NCBI GenBank assembly: GCA_963978905.1
Contig: OZ022256.1
Span: forward strand, 16,617,731-16,681,730
Direction of reading: 5' to 3'
DNA from: Trichostrongylus colubriformis
Lineage: Eukaryota > Nematoda > Chromadorea > Rhabditida > Trichostrongylidae
DNA length: 64,000 nucleotides
Positions within the stretch are counted from its first letter, which is position 1, and the number at the start of each line of letters is the position of its first letter. Shown here in pieces: positions 1 to 11,660 of the stretch. A model generated the notes under the pieces. The model had not been told where the DNA came from. It saw only the letters and a list, made by a program, of their open reading frames with translations, and made no database searches. The translations under genes and the position numbers were made by a program.

Positions 1-256
1 TACACAAGAAGAACTGAGAAACTCTACTTGCTCTGAAGAAGAAATCGTAAAATTGTAAGAAGAACAGTCATGTACATTCTCGCCACAGCATTTGAAATAC
101 TCTCAGCTACTACAGTGTTTTTTGCCCAGTGTTGATCTGCTTCTCGCTCTGCTTGTCTGTCCCCGCGATTGCTTTCTCTTTGCTCCTCACTGTCAGTTCT
201 ACCTACTCGGGTGCTCCACCCACTTTGGGGAGCTCTATCTCAATTGGATTTTTGTA

Positions 257-1177
257 TTAGGTTGTCTCAAAAGTCTTGTAGATTCTTCGATCATCACTTT
301 TTATTATTTTTTTCTTCCAACAAAGAACGAGTGGGCAACAACGTATCCACCATTATTATCGACAACATTTTGCCACTACATAGGTCCCAGAACTCTGGTT
401 CTTTCAGAAACAAGAGTTCTGGGAGGAGGGATCGTTGATTCCCTCCTCCCAGAACTCTGGTTTCTGAAAGACGAAGAAGTCAGCGATCGCCTCTGCAAGC
501 AAGTCATAATCAACGAATTTTCTCTTAGCCAGGGAAGATTCGAGTGAATGGGCAAGGTGATAGTCGGAAGGGGCAATGTCTGTAAAGTATGGCGGGTGGC
601 AGGACATCCCAGCCGAACTCGTTTAGCTTGGCCTGGGTTCTCTTTGCGATATGGAAGCTGGCGTTGTCATGAAATAGGGTGACCGCGGACTTTTTATCGC
701 GCTTTTCTCGAAAAGCGACGGCGAGCTGCTAGAGTTGGTGGGTGCATAGGGTAGCGGTAACTGTCTCGCCTTGTACCAGTATCTTTTAGAAAAGCATTCC
801 TCCTTCGTCCCAGAGGTGCACAGTCCTGAGGGTGGTTTGTCTTCCATGTCAATCTTGCCGTTGCTGAAGCTGATGAACCAGCGGCGCACGATCTCGTAGC
901 TCCCACATCCTTTGCCCAATGCAGCGTTGATGGAGTGGCAAGCTTCCACCCCTTCGATGCCGCAAGACCACACTTAGTAGATGACACCACGTTTTGTTTG
1001 GGTATCGACTACGGGCACTGTAGCTCTCTCAACGGAATCTGGTGGGTTAATATATATTTTGTTAGAAAGCTCAGAAAACCCTTTATCATACTTCTAAACC
1101 GCCTAGACCTCCCTCGCAGTAAACAAAATTATTGTCTTTTTTTTTGAAAATGCTACAAGACTTTTGGGACAACCTAA
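257..1177 (-). mobile_element. Deleted mariner-family transposon
   Basis: Two imperfect 25 bp terminal inverted repeats (TTAGGTTGTC at 257, its complement ending at 1177) are flanked by TA on both sides, the target duplication of Tc1/mariner elements. The minus strand between them encodes pieces of a mariner transposase: an N-terminal helix-turn-helix stretch near 850-960 (INAALGKG, VRRWF) and the C-terminal catalytic block near 555-607 (HPPYFTDIAPSDYH, the DxAPSDYH motif). These lie in different frames with stops between them. At about 920 bp the element is shorter than a complete mariner (about 1.3 kb), so part of the middle is lost. A cluster of direct and inverted copies of CCCAGAACTCTGG at 384-470 is an internal rearrangement. 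It cannot make an active enzyme. Confidence 0.85.
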
Positions 1178-2040
1178 TACAGTAGCGCTCAAAAGTCTTC
1201 GGCGAAACGGTCTTTCACTTGGGTTTTCACTTGTAACTCTTTTGCAACTGCACCGATCTAAAAGAAATTTTAGTATGTTGTACTTGGAGACACTGCATAC
1301 TTAATATACTATTTTAGCGCTCAACGGTGTAGCTTACGTTGTGAGGATACCGTAATAATCGCAGGGGAGGCATGCGAGGATACCGTAATAGATCATAGGG
1401 GGAAGGGTCAAAGAGACACTGACCGTCTGTGATTGAGCTGACCACCCAAGATCGCGCGGGCTGAGAACTGTACTTAAACGGCTCCATCAGAATCAGGACG
1501 CCTTCTCCTCGCCGTCGACCCCGTCGCCCCTCCCCCACGTTCTAAAGATTTGCCCAGTTGTTGTGTTGTATTTTTTGTTTAATAAATTCGTCGTTTCTTT
1601 CCTCGCCTTCACTCATCCTACTTTGGGCATATAACCTGGACACTACACTACAGCATTGAAGGAAGTGGTGCGATGCGGCCACACGAATGCGACATCGTGG
1701 TTATATAAAATTTTTTGTTTTTGGAGTGCCATCGCTATGCCGTCCATCTGTGTCGCTGTCATCAAGAGTAGTGGTCTTTCTACGAAATATTAATGTTCTC
1801 TGAGGCTTGTTCGTTCTGTTTTTGTAGAGATAGCCGTTCTTGTAGACCAAGCCTTTTTTACTTTTTTCGGTGATCTTGTTGTAAATTCTTGTAAAAAACC
1901 ATGGAAAGTATCAAGCGGCACTCAAGTAGAAGGAAATGTTGAAAATAAGTTCAGGCACCACATATCAAAATTTTGTCCAATTTGGTCAAGCAGAAAAAAG
2001 GTATGACGAAAAAGTTTTGGCCGAAGACTTTTGAGTGCTA
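1178..2040. other. No gene recognised; short direct repeat
   Basis: Nothing gene-like with credible splice sites was seen. A direct repeat of GAGGATACCGTAATA occurs at about 1340 and 1375. The rest is AT-rich single-copy-looking sequence. Confidence 0.4.
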
Positions 2041-2575
2041 CTGTATATGCGCGCGAAACTTTTCATGCGAAGCTTTGGGGAAAACTCGCTAGAAAAGTAA
2101 AAGAAGTAGTGAATAGGAAAACCTAGATGCTTAGTAAGAGGACAGTGGAGAAAAAACGGATGGAGATGGCCAAAAACCCGAGAAATAGGCCCCCTTCCCA
2201 CCGTGGGTTCTAGACGCGGACGACCTTTTCGTCAAGAAGCGGGTAGTCCACATGGGTTTTCCTTTGGCATTACCAAGACGTAGACATGAAGGGATGTTCG
2301 CAAATGAGACAGCATCTCAACAGAGCTGCGATACTTTTAATCCTGCCGATCTCCTTGACCAACCTCACCGTGACCAACCACTAATCACGTCGTCTGGAGG
2401 CGGGCTGTCCTAGACCAATGCGGCTTGTCCTGATGAGGCCGCCTCCGCCACAGCTCAAACGGGCGCCTTCCGCGGGGGATTTCGCCATGCATAAGCCTTT
2501 CAGACCCGTAGTTTTTCGAAAAATGACTCCTCTTAGGATTTCTTATCATCCACATTACCCCTAACATGTCTTTGA
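2041..2575 (+). repeat. Protein-coding repeat family, degraded copy 1
   Basis: This stretch matches, in the same order, the sequences at 33779-34216 (minus strand) and 57150-57640 (plus strand). Shared blocks include AGAAAAGTAAAAGAAGTAGT near 2091, GAGAAAAAACGGATGGAGAT near 2147, the CCGCCTC...GCCACAGCTC block near 2438 and the end block with CCACATTACCCCTAAC near 2552. The copy at 33.8 kb is an uninterrupted 145-codon frame; this copy has stops and indels. The shared 3' end with a common final motif suggests copies of one parental sequence, either a retrocopy-like or a transposon-borne gene. The family is not recognised. Confidence 0.65.
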
Positions 2576-3240
2576 GTGAGCTAACACAGCACAAATATGT
2601 GGGTAGTAGATGAACTTATTTCCGTAGACTATTCCTCCGAGGGAAACATGATTGTCTAATGTTTGATACGATCTCTCCACGAAAAGGCGAATAGACAAGT
2701 AGGCCATGACCCTCGATCAAGGAGTTAGCGCCAGCGTCAATGCCCATAGCAAGTGCACCTGTTCCTTGGCTGAGCAAGAAGGGGTACGGCTTCGCCCGAC
2801 TCAGGTGACCTAACCAGTTCCAGCTTCCTTGCATTCACTCCCAATAGCCGGATAAGCGGATCGATCAAGAATTGATATGCATGACTTGGTTTTTGCATTC
2901 GCGCCTATTCTTCTGCTCGCCTATCACCTATATAATCAATCGATACATGCTTAATGCATTTCATTGCAGTAAGCTGAAGAGGAACCACCACAATCGATGT
3001 GTATTCATATCTATCTATGCGCTTGCTTGTTTAGTAAGTTATTCGCCTAACCAATACGCACATCACTTATTCTTCTACTCGCCTGGTTGCCAATCGATAC
3101 ACCATTCTCTTCGCTTACCCCGTATCTGCATGTACGACTGCTGTTCGAGCTAAACCATTGTATGCAGTCCCGTACACTTTAGCTGTCATATAGCACCTAC
3201 AGAACATTTGAACAACAGCTATTGATTGAGCGCGTAAAAA
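2576..3240. other. Unassigned stretch with one protein-like frame
   Basis: The only notable item is a 72-codon minus-strand frame at 2616-2834 with balanced composition (GTGALAMGIDAGANSLIEG) and no recognisable domain. The complementary strand over the same bases also stays open and ends at a possible donor (CAG/GTGACC near 2807), so the strand cannot be decided. No further gene signal was seen. Confidence 0.3.
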
Positions 3241-4017
3241 TCAAAGTATTTCCACCTTCAAACCATTTATGTCGAGATCGTTTTCTTTGGAACTGAGGGA
3301 TGCTACGGTAGTTTTCGTTGGCGTGATGTCAGTAGAAGTTGATGTTTTGTGAGGATATAAGATGTACATTTCCGAAACAAACAGATACACTATTATGGCA
3401 GCATGAATCATCTGAAAATACAGGAAACAATTCATTTTATTGATTGTGACCTGCTGACCGCAACCTACCATTAAACCGAGAAGAAGATGAGAGTGCAGCG
3501 CTTGACAAGCCATATTCTAGAAAATGAGACATACTCGAGTGGAAAACAGAAGATAGAGGAATTAGCGGTGATAAACACCATTGTAGTCTTCAACCGGCTC
3601 GCGCAACTTATCACGTAAAAAGTACTTATCGATCGCAGCCGAGTGATTCTGACGTCATCAGCGTATGTACCCAGCTTGATGGGAGGTCATGGAGTTTACT
3701 CACTTAGACATGGATGTCTGAAGGGCGCTAGCCGCTCCTCGAATTCGCCGCTCCACGTCCTTTCTTCTAATCTCATGCAGTGGTATGCGAGTAGTGGATG
3801 TTGAAGCTCGTCAGGCTTGCCATCGTGTGCCAACACAGAAGAAAACATCATCCGAGAGCCTCATCGCTACTATATGAGTGCTGATATTGCTTGCTGGTAG
3901 CTGTTTTTGATTCGTCGATTGCACAGAACCCGACCCGGCGTGAGTAATTGACTCATCTAAAGTGCTTAGCTCGTAAACAGCACAGGCAGGATTCCACTTA
4001 GTCCAATAGATCAACAT
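3241..4017 (-). CDS. 3' part of a gene for a small membrane protein (candidate exons)
   Basis: The terminal exon is 3241-3411: after a TTTTCAG acceptor it encodes MIHAAIIVYLFVSEMYILY, a membrane segment, followed by a Ser/Thr-rich tail and a TGA. An upstream exon ends its intron in TTTTCTAG at 3517. It can be read 3477-3516 with donor GTTTAA, which lengthens the hydrophobic run, or 3469-3516 with donor GTAGGT. A third exon lies at 3704-3766 or somewhat longer (KDVERRIRGAASALQ, donor AA/GTGAGT); its phase agrees with the first option. The same frame continues at 3811-4017 (68 codons, AVYELSTLDESITHAGSGS) behind one TGA near 3811, so either a short intron or a nonsense mutation separates them. 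No family recognised. Direction and the terminal exon are fairly secure; the 5' part is not. Confidence 0.5.
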
Positions 4018-5839
4018 ACATATGCTCTATTCATTGCAGACATTAGTATCATGCACTACATCACATTTTCAAGGTTTGGGACTACCAGGGGTTCCTTACA
4101 CATCCACATTACAGTAGAACTGTTTATGTAGCTGAAATAGCCGTGCATGTTTGCGAGAAAGCAAAATGATTGCTGATTGAGCAATGTTACACTGAAAGAG
4201 CTTCATTGCGAGTTTTCCGGCTTTTGTAAGACTGGTAGATGATCCAAAACTGCACTTGAGAAAGCGTCAAAATATTTCAAACCTCAAAGTGTTTGTGGAG
4301 GAAAAAGATGTGAACGACGCAATGTTCTCCTGCAGTTGCAATTGCTAGTACATATACATAAAAGAGCTCTTTCAAAGAGTAAGAATTAAGATTTACTCCC
4401 ATAAACAAAAACGTATGTGAAACTCAAATTTCGATTGCCAGTCGCGATTTTCGTACGTACTACGTCTAAAAGCAGTCAACTATTCACTGAACCACTGGCT
4501 CCGCGCTCAAGTTTACGAGACGATCCATAACTACTCTAGGCTAGCGTGAGCCCACAGTTCGAATTGTGTTTAAAGTGAATACTGTTGGAATCTGGCATGG
4601 TTCACTCCGTGTTCCTCATCTCGGCAGGGGCTGATCCTTTCATTAGTGCCGTACTTAAAATATCATCTTCATCGGTCCACTATCAGCAGAATTGAACTAT
4701 GTGAAGGCCCGCTGGAGCAGCGTTGTGGTCTTCCTGGACATCTGCATGCTTTTGCAGGGATTCTGAATGAATGCCGCTATGGCCACGGTACCATCCACAT
4801 TGCCCTTCTGCGCTTAGTCGTTGCGCTGTGGGTGGTCACCGAGAGGTACCACGGCCGAAATTTGTTTTTTTTAAATTTATTTAATACACTAGAAATGGTG
4901 GGCGCAAGGGTAGTTCAACATTCACATGAATAAAGACCATGACAAAATGAAATACTATATGGCGAGAGACAAACAACAAACTGAGTTGCTCACTGGAATT
5001 AGGAAATGAAAAAAAAGGAAATTAGGAAAAGAATAGACACTTGAAAAAATTTCTCCAGTGCACAGCCTTCAGATCGTACTGGGTAACAAACAGATGGTAA
5101 GGCCGGCTCACTTTACCAAAGACCGGAACGGTCCTCTGATGAGATCTTTGTCCTTCATCCAGACGCTTTGAAGACAAAATTTGAACAGCCGAATAACGCA
5201 TGCCAAACGAGTTATTCTGGGATCCTAGGCGAACAACGAGGAAAAACACATGTGAGGGGCCTGTCAACTATTGGACTGTCGACTGGCGTGCTACGATCCC
5301 GACATCTTCAGGTGGCAGAAAAGCAGATAAAAGGAAATGTATGACAATAAATGTTATCAGTAATAAAATCTGTAATGAACCATGTCTGCAAGGGAGAAGA
5401 AAACGTAGGGAGCCCACTCGACAGAAAAGAAACGCCAGATGGGACATGACGTAACGCGAGCTCACATCATCGTGCATCGCCATCCTAAAAGTACTGAAAA
5501 CTGGATAGGTGCGGGGGTTCATTGGTTTACTAAACTATCCCCAACAAATCTCTCAAACTATATTTCTCTAAATGTCTTTTGAAAATCTCACTATCTGTGG
5601 CATGGGCCAGTAACAGGAGGGCAATGGACTCATTGCGCAGCCCTATGTAAAAAGCTGCTAAGAAGGAGGGAATAGCTTCTCTTGTATCCTTACATAGTGA
5701 AGGTTAATGCTGCTTGCCCTCAGACTACTGGGTCGAAAAATGTAATACTTGATGGATGTGAGCCTAGTCTCATTTCTCAAGTTGCGAAAACAGTCGATTC
5801 ACTAGCCATGCGCCTGACAAGCAACACTTGTAATCCGAG
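4018..5839. other. No gene recognised
   Basis: Short open frames occur at 4646-4933 and on both strands of 5022-5522. None shows a domain or a consistent donor/acceptor pair. The stretch from about 5540 onward may be the degraded 3' portion of the LINE fragment that follows. Confidence 0.35.
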
Positions 5840-6340
5840 TGCTTTTATACGCTCCCTGTAATGGGGGAATGGTCATATCTCGCGAAAGGAACACATCCAA
5901 GCAATACAAACTTGGTTGTCTTGTGCACCTTCTCCAACCCTGTAATATCTTTTTCAAGAGCAGAATTCCATACTGGAGAGCAATAACCGAGGGAAGAACA
6001 TAGCTTTTATGAAGGTGAATTGAGGCTTTAGCATTTTTGCTGTGAAAATTCCAAGAAATAAGTATAGAACAGCAAATGTTTTCTATAGAGTTTCTTTATA
6101 GTACCACAAAATCTATGATCTGAGCTAAGGACTACATCTAAGTCTTTTACCGACTTACCATTTCAAAGGCGGATACCTTTAATCTTGTAATTCGCCGGAT
6201 ACTTCCTTCCAATATGGAATACGGAACACTTGTTGTTTTTGACCAACAAATCCCACACCGTGGCCCACTCTGTCTTCTCCATCGCTTTTCTGAATGTTCC
6301 CTGGAGAAGATCACAGTAAGACTCGCTGTATGCTGCATAG
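5840..6340 (-). mobile_element. Non-LTR retrotransposon fragment (reverse transcriptase C-terminal part)
   Basis: Read on the minus strand with frame jumps, this encodes two landmarks in the expected order for CR1/Jockey-type reverse transcriptases. First EWATVWDLLVKNNKCSVFHI (near 6210-6270), the counterpart of the W-W-x-L-x-N-x-x-K-C block. Then NGKSVKDLDVVLSSD, and about 150 bp later GYCSPVWNSALEKDITGLEK (near 5930-5990), the classic YCSPVW block. In-frame stops and frameshifts show it is dead. Only this segment of the element was identified. Confidence 0.75.
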
Positions 6341-7934
6341 ATTTATATCATCGTATATTTGAACCTTTAGATCCATAAATTTGAACTTTTATATCTAGGG
6401 AAGTCCATAGTGTAAATAAGAAACAACATGGAGTCACGTTCCTCTGAGGTACGCCAGTACGAGACCGCCACCTTTCGAAAAAGCTGTGTCGAAAAAGCTG
6501 CCATATACCTAAGGTTTGAATGAGACATGAATCAGTCCAGAAAGGCGTCAGTTATGCCAAGACATTCCAAATTGATGAGCAGCTCTGAATGACAATTCTT
6601 ACCAAAAACTCAGGAAAGGTCACTCAACACCACATCAACTGCATTTCCTTTGTGAGCGCTACGGACAAAATGCTGTCTGAAAGAATGAATGCTGTACAGG
6701 GGTGCCAAAAAAGAGTCACCTTGCTCGCGGCTCACATCCGCCAAGTATACAAAACAGAGATAACGAAAGAGATAAAACTAGCAGGTCAAAATATTTTTGG
6801 AATGTTAGGGAAAGCTGCGTCTCACTACTTTGACCGTGATGAAAATATGGAGCCTAGATCCAGTCCGACTCCACAGCACCTGCGGTCCGCTCAAAGCAGC
6901 AAAGCTAGCTTCCGTAGTGGTTCCCTTATTGAAGACTTCCTATAAACACACCCTTTGCTTCATGGAAGTCACACGGTTCTCGCCGCTCGGACGACGCTGA
7001 TCCGAGTGTCATTTTCATACCTCAAACCCATTTCGGGAAGGTTCTAGTGGTAATGGCACGTCCCATTACTTGAAAACGAAAGACGTTGGGAACCTGGAGA
7101 AAACGGAATGTTGAAGAACATAACACAATATTAACCTTCTAAGGTAACTAGAGTGAACAGACCTTACAATTAGCAAGGTTGTGAACGAGAGTGACGAGAT
7201 CCTGGATTCTCCTCGTGTTCACTCGGAAAAAGCTCCCGACCCTGCTCGTACAGAAGGCTGTTACGGAGTTTCGTGATAATGCGAGGTGTGTTCTTGAATT
7301 AACAGATGGAGATACCTCGTCAGAATATGCTGAAGTTCGACTGGTATAGTGTTGAATGGGGATCATTATAATGTGACATAAGTGAAACAACGCACAGCAA
7401 CAAACAAGTAAAACCGTCAAATGAATAATAAGTGAAAGCGTAAGAAAAAGTGTGATTACAACTGAAACATGATGAATTCACTTTCGACGTCTTGGCAAGG
7501 TGTAGTGTGGGCATTACGGCAACTGCAAGCCGCCGTAGTCATGTACCAAAAACAGAAGTTGCCCTCCTCCCTGTGCCATTGAGATAAACTACTGAAGCTT
7601 TTTCAATAGAGAATTTGAGGGATTCATAATGATGCTCTAATGTGTAGGGTTTGCAAACTCTTCCGATTCCAAAGCATAACTGACATGGCTGGAAACATCA
7701 AAGGGATTATCTCGGATGAGGCATAGGTTATTCGATTGGAAATGGCCAGTATTGTCATTGTTGGAACCAATACTGGCAAAATATGTCCCCAAAGCTTTAG
7801 CCTTCTGTTTATCAATGACGAACTTGAGGTTAGTGGCATCGTAAAGAGCTGATAGCTCTGCTTGAACCTTAGTGATCCTATCAAGATAGCAGAACAGGCC
7901 TTTTTGGCCTTCTTTGATTCCCCAGGCATCTTAC
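6341..7934. other. No gene recognised
   Basis: A 118-codon plus-strand frame at 6589-6945 and minus-strand frames at 7148-7514 and 7624-7929 are open but without recognisable domains or good flanking splice signals. A 10 bp stem hairpin (GCCAGTATTG and its complement) lies near 7749-7783. Confidence 0.3.
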
Positions 7935-9020
7935 TAGGGAAGGTATTTCACTTCCCATGGAACTTTGAAATGAGACCCGGGGGGATCGATAGAGCTTTGA
8001 ACTCTGATTATATCTGTGAAAACCAAAATGCATTCTGAAGCGAGTTACGATGGGTCAAAGTTTGCCTGTGACGCCTCATTGGCGAGGCACTTTGCCATCA
8101 GACCGTTTGTCGAAGTGGCCATTTGCAAAGAGACACATATCACTGTACGCGGTTTTAAATGCTGATCTCAAATCTGTAGTCAGAATCTGTCAAGCAATTA
8201 CCTGAATGAAGTTATGAAGATTTTTCTGAAAAAAAGAGTAATACCATTTCATTGTATGTATGGGAGCCCATAGCGCGCGAGCCATACGTTTTCACGCAAA
8301 ACCAGCGTGATTTTCGTGTAGGGGATCAAATTACCCTATGGGACAAGTTTCAGCCAATTCGAGAATTTGACCAAATTTCGGAAAAAATTGATGGGCTATT
8401 GGCTGGCAACCCATTCAACAAAGGAGTAGTCGTTGACCCTTGCCCAGCAAATGCTCTTATTTGGCGCTTGTTACGTGCGTTTAGCGTGATGGGCAAGTGT
8501 GATAGGTATGTTTAGGTTATCTTCTTCAGCTTGCAGGATTTTTTGTGAAAGGAAACTCAAAAACTCCTACTTAACCCCTGGCCACCCCTAATTTTCCGAA
8601 GTTGGGCCAAAAACTGGATCCGGCTGGAAATTTGCACAGAGGGGTAACTCGACCCCCTACGCGCGAATATCATACAAGGAAACTTTTAGAAGTGAAAGAA
8701 AAGCACTTACTGACAATGAAACACAAAATGCAAAAAAGCCGCATCGGCGGGAAGCAAACCCACACCATCACGCCCACAGGACTGGAGCACTACCACTCCG
8801 CCATGGAAGCCATTACTGGCTTCCCGCTAGTTATGCTGATGTCGAAGCGCCTCGCCATTGAGATGTCACAGGCAAGCCACAGGCAAACTTTGACCCATCG
8901 CAACTCGCTTCAGAATGCCAGGTAGCAATTTTGGCTTTCACAGTTATAATCAGCGTTCGAAGCTCTATCGATCCCCCTGGGTCTCATTTCAAAGTTCCAT
9001 GGGAAGTAAAATACCTTCCC
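7935..9020. mobile_element. 1.1 kb inverted-repeat element, possible DNA transposon
   Basis: The two ends are long inverted repeats of well over 100 bp. CTAGGGAAGGTATTT at 7935 mirrors AAATACCTTCCCTAG ending near 9020, and matching continues through GAGACCC, GGGGGATCGATAGAGCTT and ATGGGTCAAAGTTTGCCTGT. Outside the ends both flanks read TTA, compatible with the 3 bp target duplication of PIF/Harbinger elements. The interior holds two open frames (8252-8515 and 8602-8925) without a recognised transposase motif. A sequence like 8316-8410 (GGGGATCAAAT, GACCAAAT, TCGGAAAAA) recurs at 17165-17270, so the interior belongs to a dispersed family. Confidence 0.6.
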
Positions 9021-9299
9021 TAGTTAGAACATGTTTAGAACATGAAATTCTAAATCAGAGCGCACTTTTTTTATAAAAAGGATGTGACAGCGAACATGAG
9101 AAAGTTTGAAATCGTGGATTCTGTGATAGCAGATTTCTGATATGTGAAGGAAATGCAACCCGTGATGGTCGAAGATATTTGAAAGGAGCGTAAATCGATG
9201 TAGCCTTATATACCTGCAAGCAACCTTTCATACACTTCAACAGAAGGGTAGTAACTGAATCAAGTTATACTCCGGAAGTAATGGTTCATTGTCTCATAA

Positions 9300-9530
9300 T
9301 CACGTCTTATGAAGTTTGAGTTAGGAAGAGGTTGGATTCGAGAAGTTTCATGTAGTTCTTCGATTGCGATAATTTTGTGACCACAGCTGGTGAAACGAGG
9401 AAGGAAGGGGAGGGAATAAGATCCAAGATGTTTTCGCGATGGCTGGGTTTGGTAACACACTGCGTAAGACCGCAGTTTGCGTAAAAGTCGAGGAACAAAG
9501 CTAAAAAGAAGTTTCCAGTCTCGTTAGTTC
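9300..9530 (-). mobile_element. Non-LTR retrotransposon fragment (endonuclease domain)
   Basis: The minus strand encodes FLDFYANCGLTQCVTKPSHR followed by ENILDLI. This is the block between the central and C-terminal parts of the apurinic-like endonuclease of CR1/Jockey LINEs, usually close to FLDFxxxxGLTQxVxxPTRGxNxLDL. Preceding residues (NETGNFFLAL) also fit. Reading shifts frame after this block. It may come from the same family as the reverse transcriptase fragment at 5.8-6.3 kb, which lies on the same strand. Confidence 0.75.
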
Positions 9531-10509
9531 CCCCAGGAGGCTTTGACGTAGAAATGGCACAGCAAAACTGTGTAAGGCTGGTTCGAGCCTTAATCGGAAA
9601 GCATATCGCTCAGTAGGGAGTCATCAGATTATGTCAAATCAGGAGGGTGGTAGATGGCTACGAATTCAGTTGTACTTGGTGCACTGAAGCCTATCAATTC
9701 GATACATAGGGAGTCGGCTTTTAAAGCACATTGAAGCCCAGCCTCCCTTGATATTTGAGTAGATTAACCGATTGACAAATACCGCTTCCTTTCCTACTTA
9801 TACGATCGCATATTCGTGAGAAGCACGGTAGACTAAGTACTACGCATAATGCACGAGGATTCAACCATGTTCCAGTTATATTGACAGGATTCGGTTTTCA
9901 GATGCTCAAAAAGGTTTACAAATGTGCTACACGAGGACATAAAAAGATAAGAAAAGTGGGAATTCCTCTACCCCTCTCGTACGTGCCTCGAAATTTCAGC
10001 CTTCTAGTACCATTTTGAATTCCATAGCGTCACAGTTCCCTTGAGTAGCCATAGAAATGGGAAAGTCCGGCAGCGATTTACCTGGCAGAGCCTCAGAGTC
10101 CCACCCACCCCTAGCATCGAGGATTGCTCGAAAGATCAACCGTGTCCTCCGCTGAATTTGATACGGTATCATGACACCGCAGTCGGCGTCGAAAAGCAAT
10201 GTTTTCAACAAAAAATACAGCCGTTTCAAGCGTGCACTTCAACTTTAGCTTTGAAGGGCCGAAACACCCCTTTGGGCACCAGAAACAGCGAAACCCAACT
10301 GCACAAAGCCATATTGATTTTTCAAGCTCGATCGAATGATCTACAGTAGGTCGAGTTGTGATGAATTGGGTTTTTCGTTCACTAGCTTATAAGGATGTTC
10401 CGAACCTCGCAAGTAGCACGGGAGTCTATTTGTGGATACCGGTCAGTGGGGCAACATTGATAAGTTTCAACGCAACTAGTCGTCAAATCAACTAAAAAGA
10501 GAAGTTTCA
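9531..10509. other. No gene recognised
   Basis: Frames of 77 and 102 codons overlap on opposite strands at 9996-10349. Neither has a domain or consistent splice sites. Confidence 0.3.
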
Positions 10510-10655
10510 AATGATTTTGGTATTTTTAATTTTTGTAACTGCTGTTTATCGCCGCAGCTCGCGATGCGAAAGTTACTACGAGGATGCTGAGTTATGGGCA
10601 AAAGCTAAAATTAAATTGGTTTGGTTAAACAAAAATTAAAAATACCAAAATCATT
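10510..10655. repeat. 26 bp inverted repeat around a SINE tail fragment
   Basis: AATGATTTTGGTATTTTTAA at 10510 is mirrored at 10630-10655. The loop contains, on the minus strand (about 10575-10608), the 3' tail of the SINE annotated next (AGCTTTTGCCCATAACTCAG). Confidence 0.65.
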
Positions 10656-10699
10656 ACTAAAGCTTTCAGCTTCACGGTTCGATGCCGATATTGGCCAAC

Positions 10700-10885
10700 C
10701 GGCTCAACACGTTATGTGAGTGCTGATAAGCTATGGTAAATATACCATTCAGAAAGCTGAGTTAAGGTGAAGGTGGTGTCGGTAGTGTAATGGATTAGCA
10801 CATATCCCCGGAAAGGATGAAGTGCGGGTTCGAGTCCCGCCCGGCACCGAAGCTTTTGCCCATAACTCAGCATCCTCGTAGAATT
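10700..10885 (+). mobile_element. tRNA-derived SINE, family 1
   Basis: Positions 10775-10848 can be folded as a tRNA: a 7 bp acceptor stem (GGTGTCG with CGGCACC), an internal promoter A-box-like TAGTGTAATGG, a 5 bp anticodon stem with a CCGGAAA loop, and a perfect B box GGTTCGAGTCC in a 5 bp T stem. Position 33 is C rather than U, and the sequence is embedded in a longer unit (GATAAGCTATGGTAAATATA before it, AGCTTTTGCCCATAACTCAG after it) that recurs at 25.9 and 32.0 kb. This makes it a SINE rather than a working tRNA gene. Confidence 0.75.
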
Positions 10886-11039
10886 CAAAATTTTATATCG
10901 AGTACAATTCGTAAGATGTACCCTGAAAAGTTTCCTGTAGTGCGAGAATGGGCGAAGTAGCAGTGGAAATATAGACTAAGACTCTCTAAGTGATCAAGTC
11001 CCAGGACTAGCAGAAATGACGCCTGATCCGGGCGAAGGG

Positions 11040-11275
11040 GTGTGTACTCTTACGTCAAGATTTCGCACCCCGGCATGTCGCAAGCGAAGCAATGCGGACG
11101 AGCTAAAGACGCCATTTTGTTGAGTCCCGTAGCGATTAGAAGTCAACTGCGTATCGCGCACCTAGGATTACCGTATAATCGTTTTAAAACCCAACTACCG
11201 CGATGCGCATAGCTCGCACACACTGCGTCGCAAGCCGCTCATCGTCGTACGAAATCCTGACGTAAGGGTACATAC
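11040..11275. mobile_element. 236 bp MITE with 26 bp inverted ends
   Basis: GTGTGTACTCTTACGTCAAG at 11040 is mirrored by CTTACGTCAGGATTTCG reversed at 11250-11275, with a few mismatches. No frame of interest inside. The family is not known to me. Confidence 0.6.
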
Positions 11276-11536
11276 CCGGGCAGCACAACGCAAACAGTAT
11301 CGCATCTATGGAGCGAGGTGAACCATTCCGAAGCCTTGAACGAAGGTTCTAATCTTGGGGCACACTACCTTAGCGAGCCTAAAGACCCACACTTACTTAT
11401 GAAGTCCTCTGGTTAAATTGAACATACTGAATTTTACACCTGCTCGACTTGTGAGCTCACTGAATGAGAAAATAGGTATAACAGGCATTTCGCTCGAAAG
11501 TTGTCCATTCCTTCCTGCGATGCGCCATGCATTATA

Positions 11537-11660
11537 CAGTCCATTTCAATTACGGCTGGCAGGGCGAGGCCTACGGACTTGTATCGATCTCTCTCACCCC
11601 GCCACACACTCTCACCCAACTCTGTGGGCCACGCCCCGTCAGCCTACGGGAACTGGACTG
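11537..11660. mobile_element. Palindromic MITE with Tc1-like ends, copy 1
   Basis: Ends CAGTCCATTTC and GGACTG are flanked by TA on both sides, the signature of Tc1/mariner insertion. Related copies lie at 15862-16016 and 32444-32540. They share the interior CTCTCTCACxCCGCCACACACTCTC pattern and GGCAGGGCGAGGCCTACGGA. Confidence 0.75.

Noticed and set aside
10775..10848. Functional tRNA gene
   Set aside because: It is embedded in a repeated unit, has C33, and sister copies are degraded; called a SINE.
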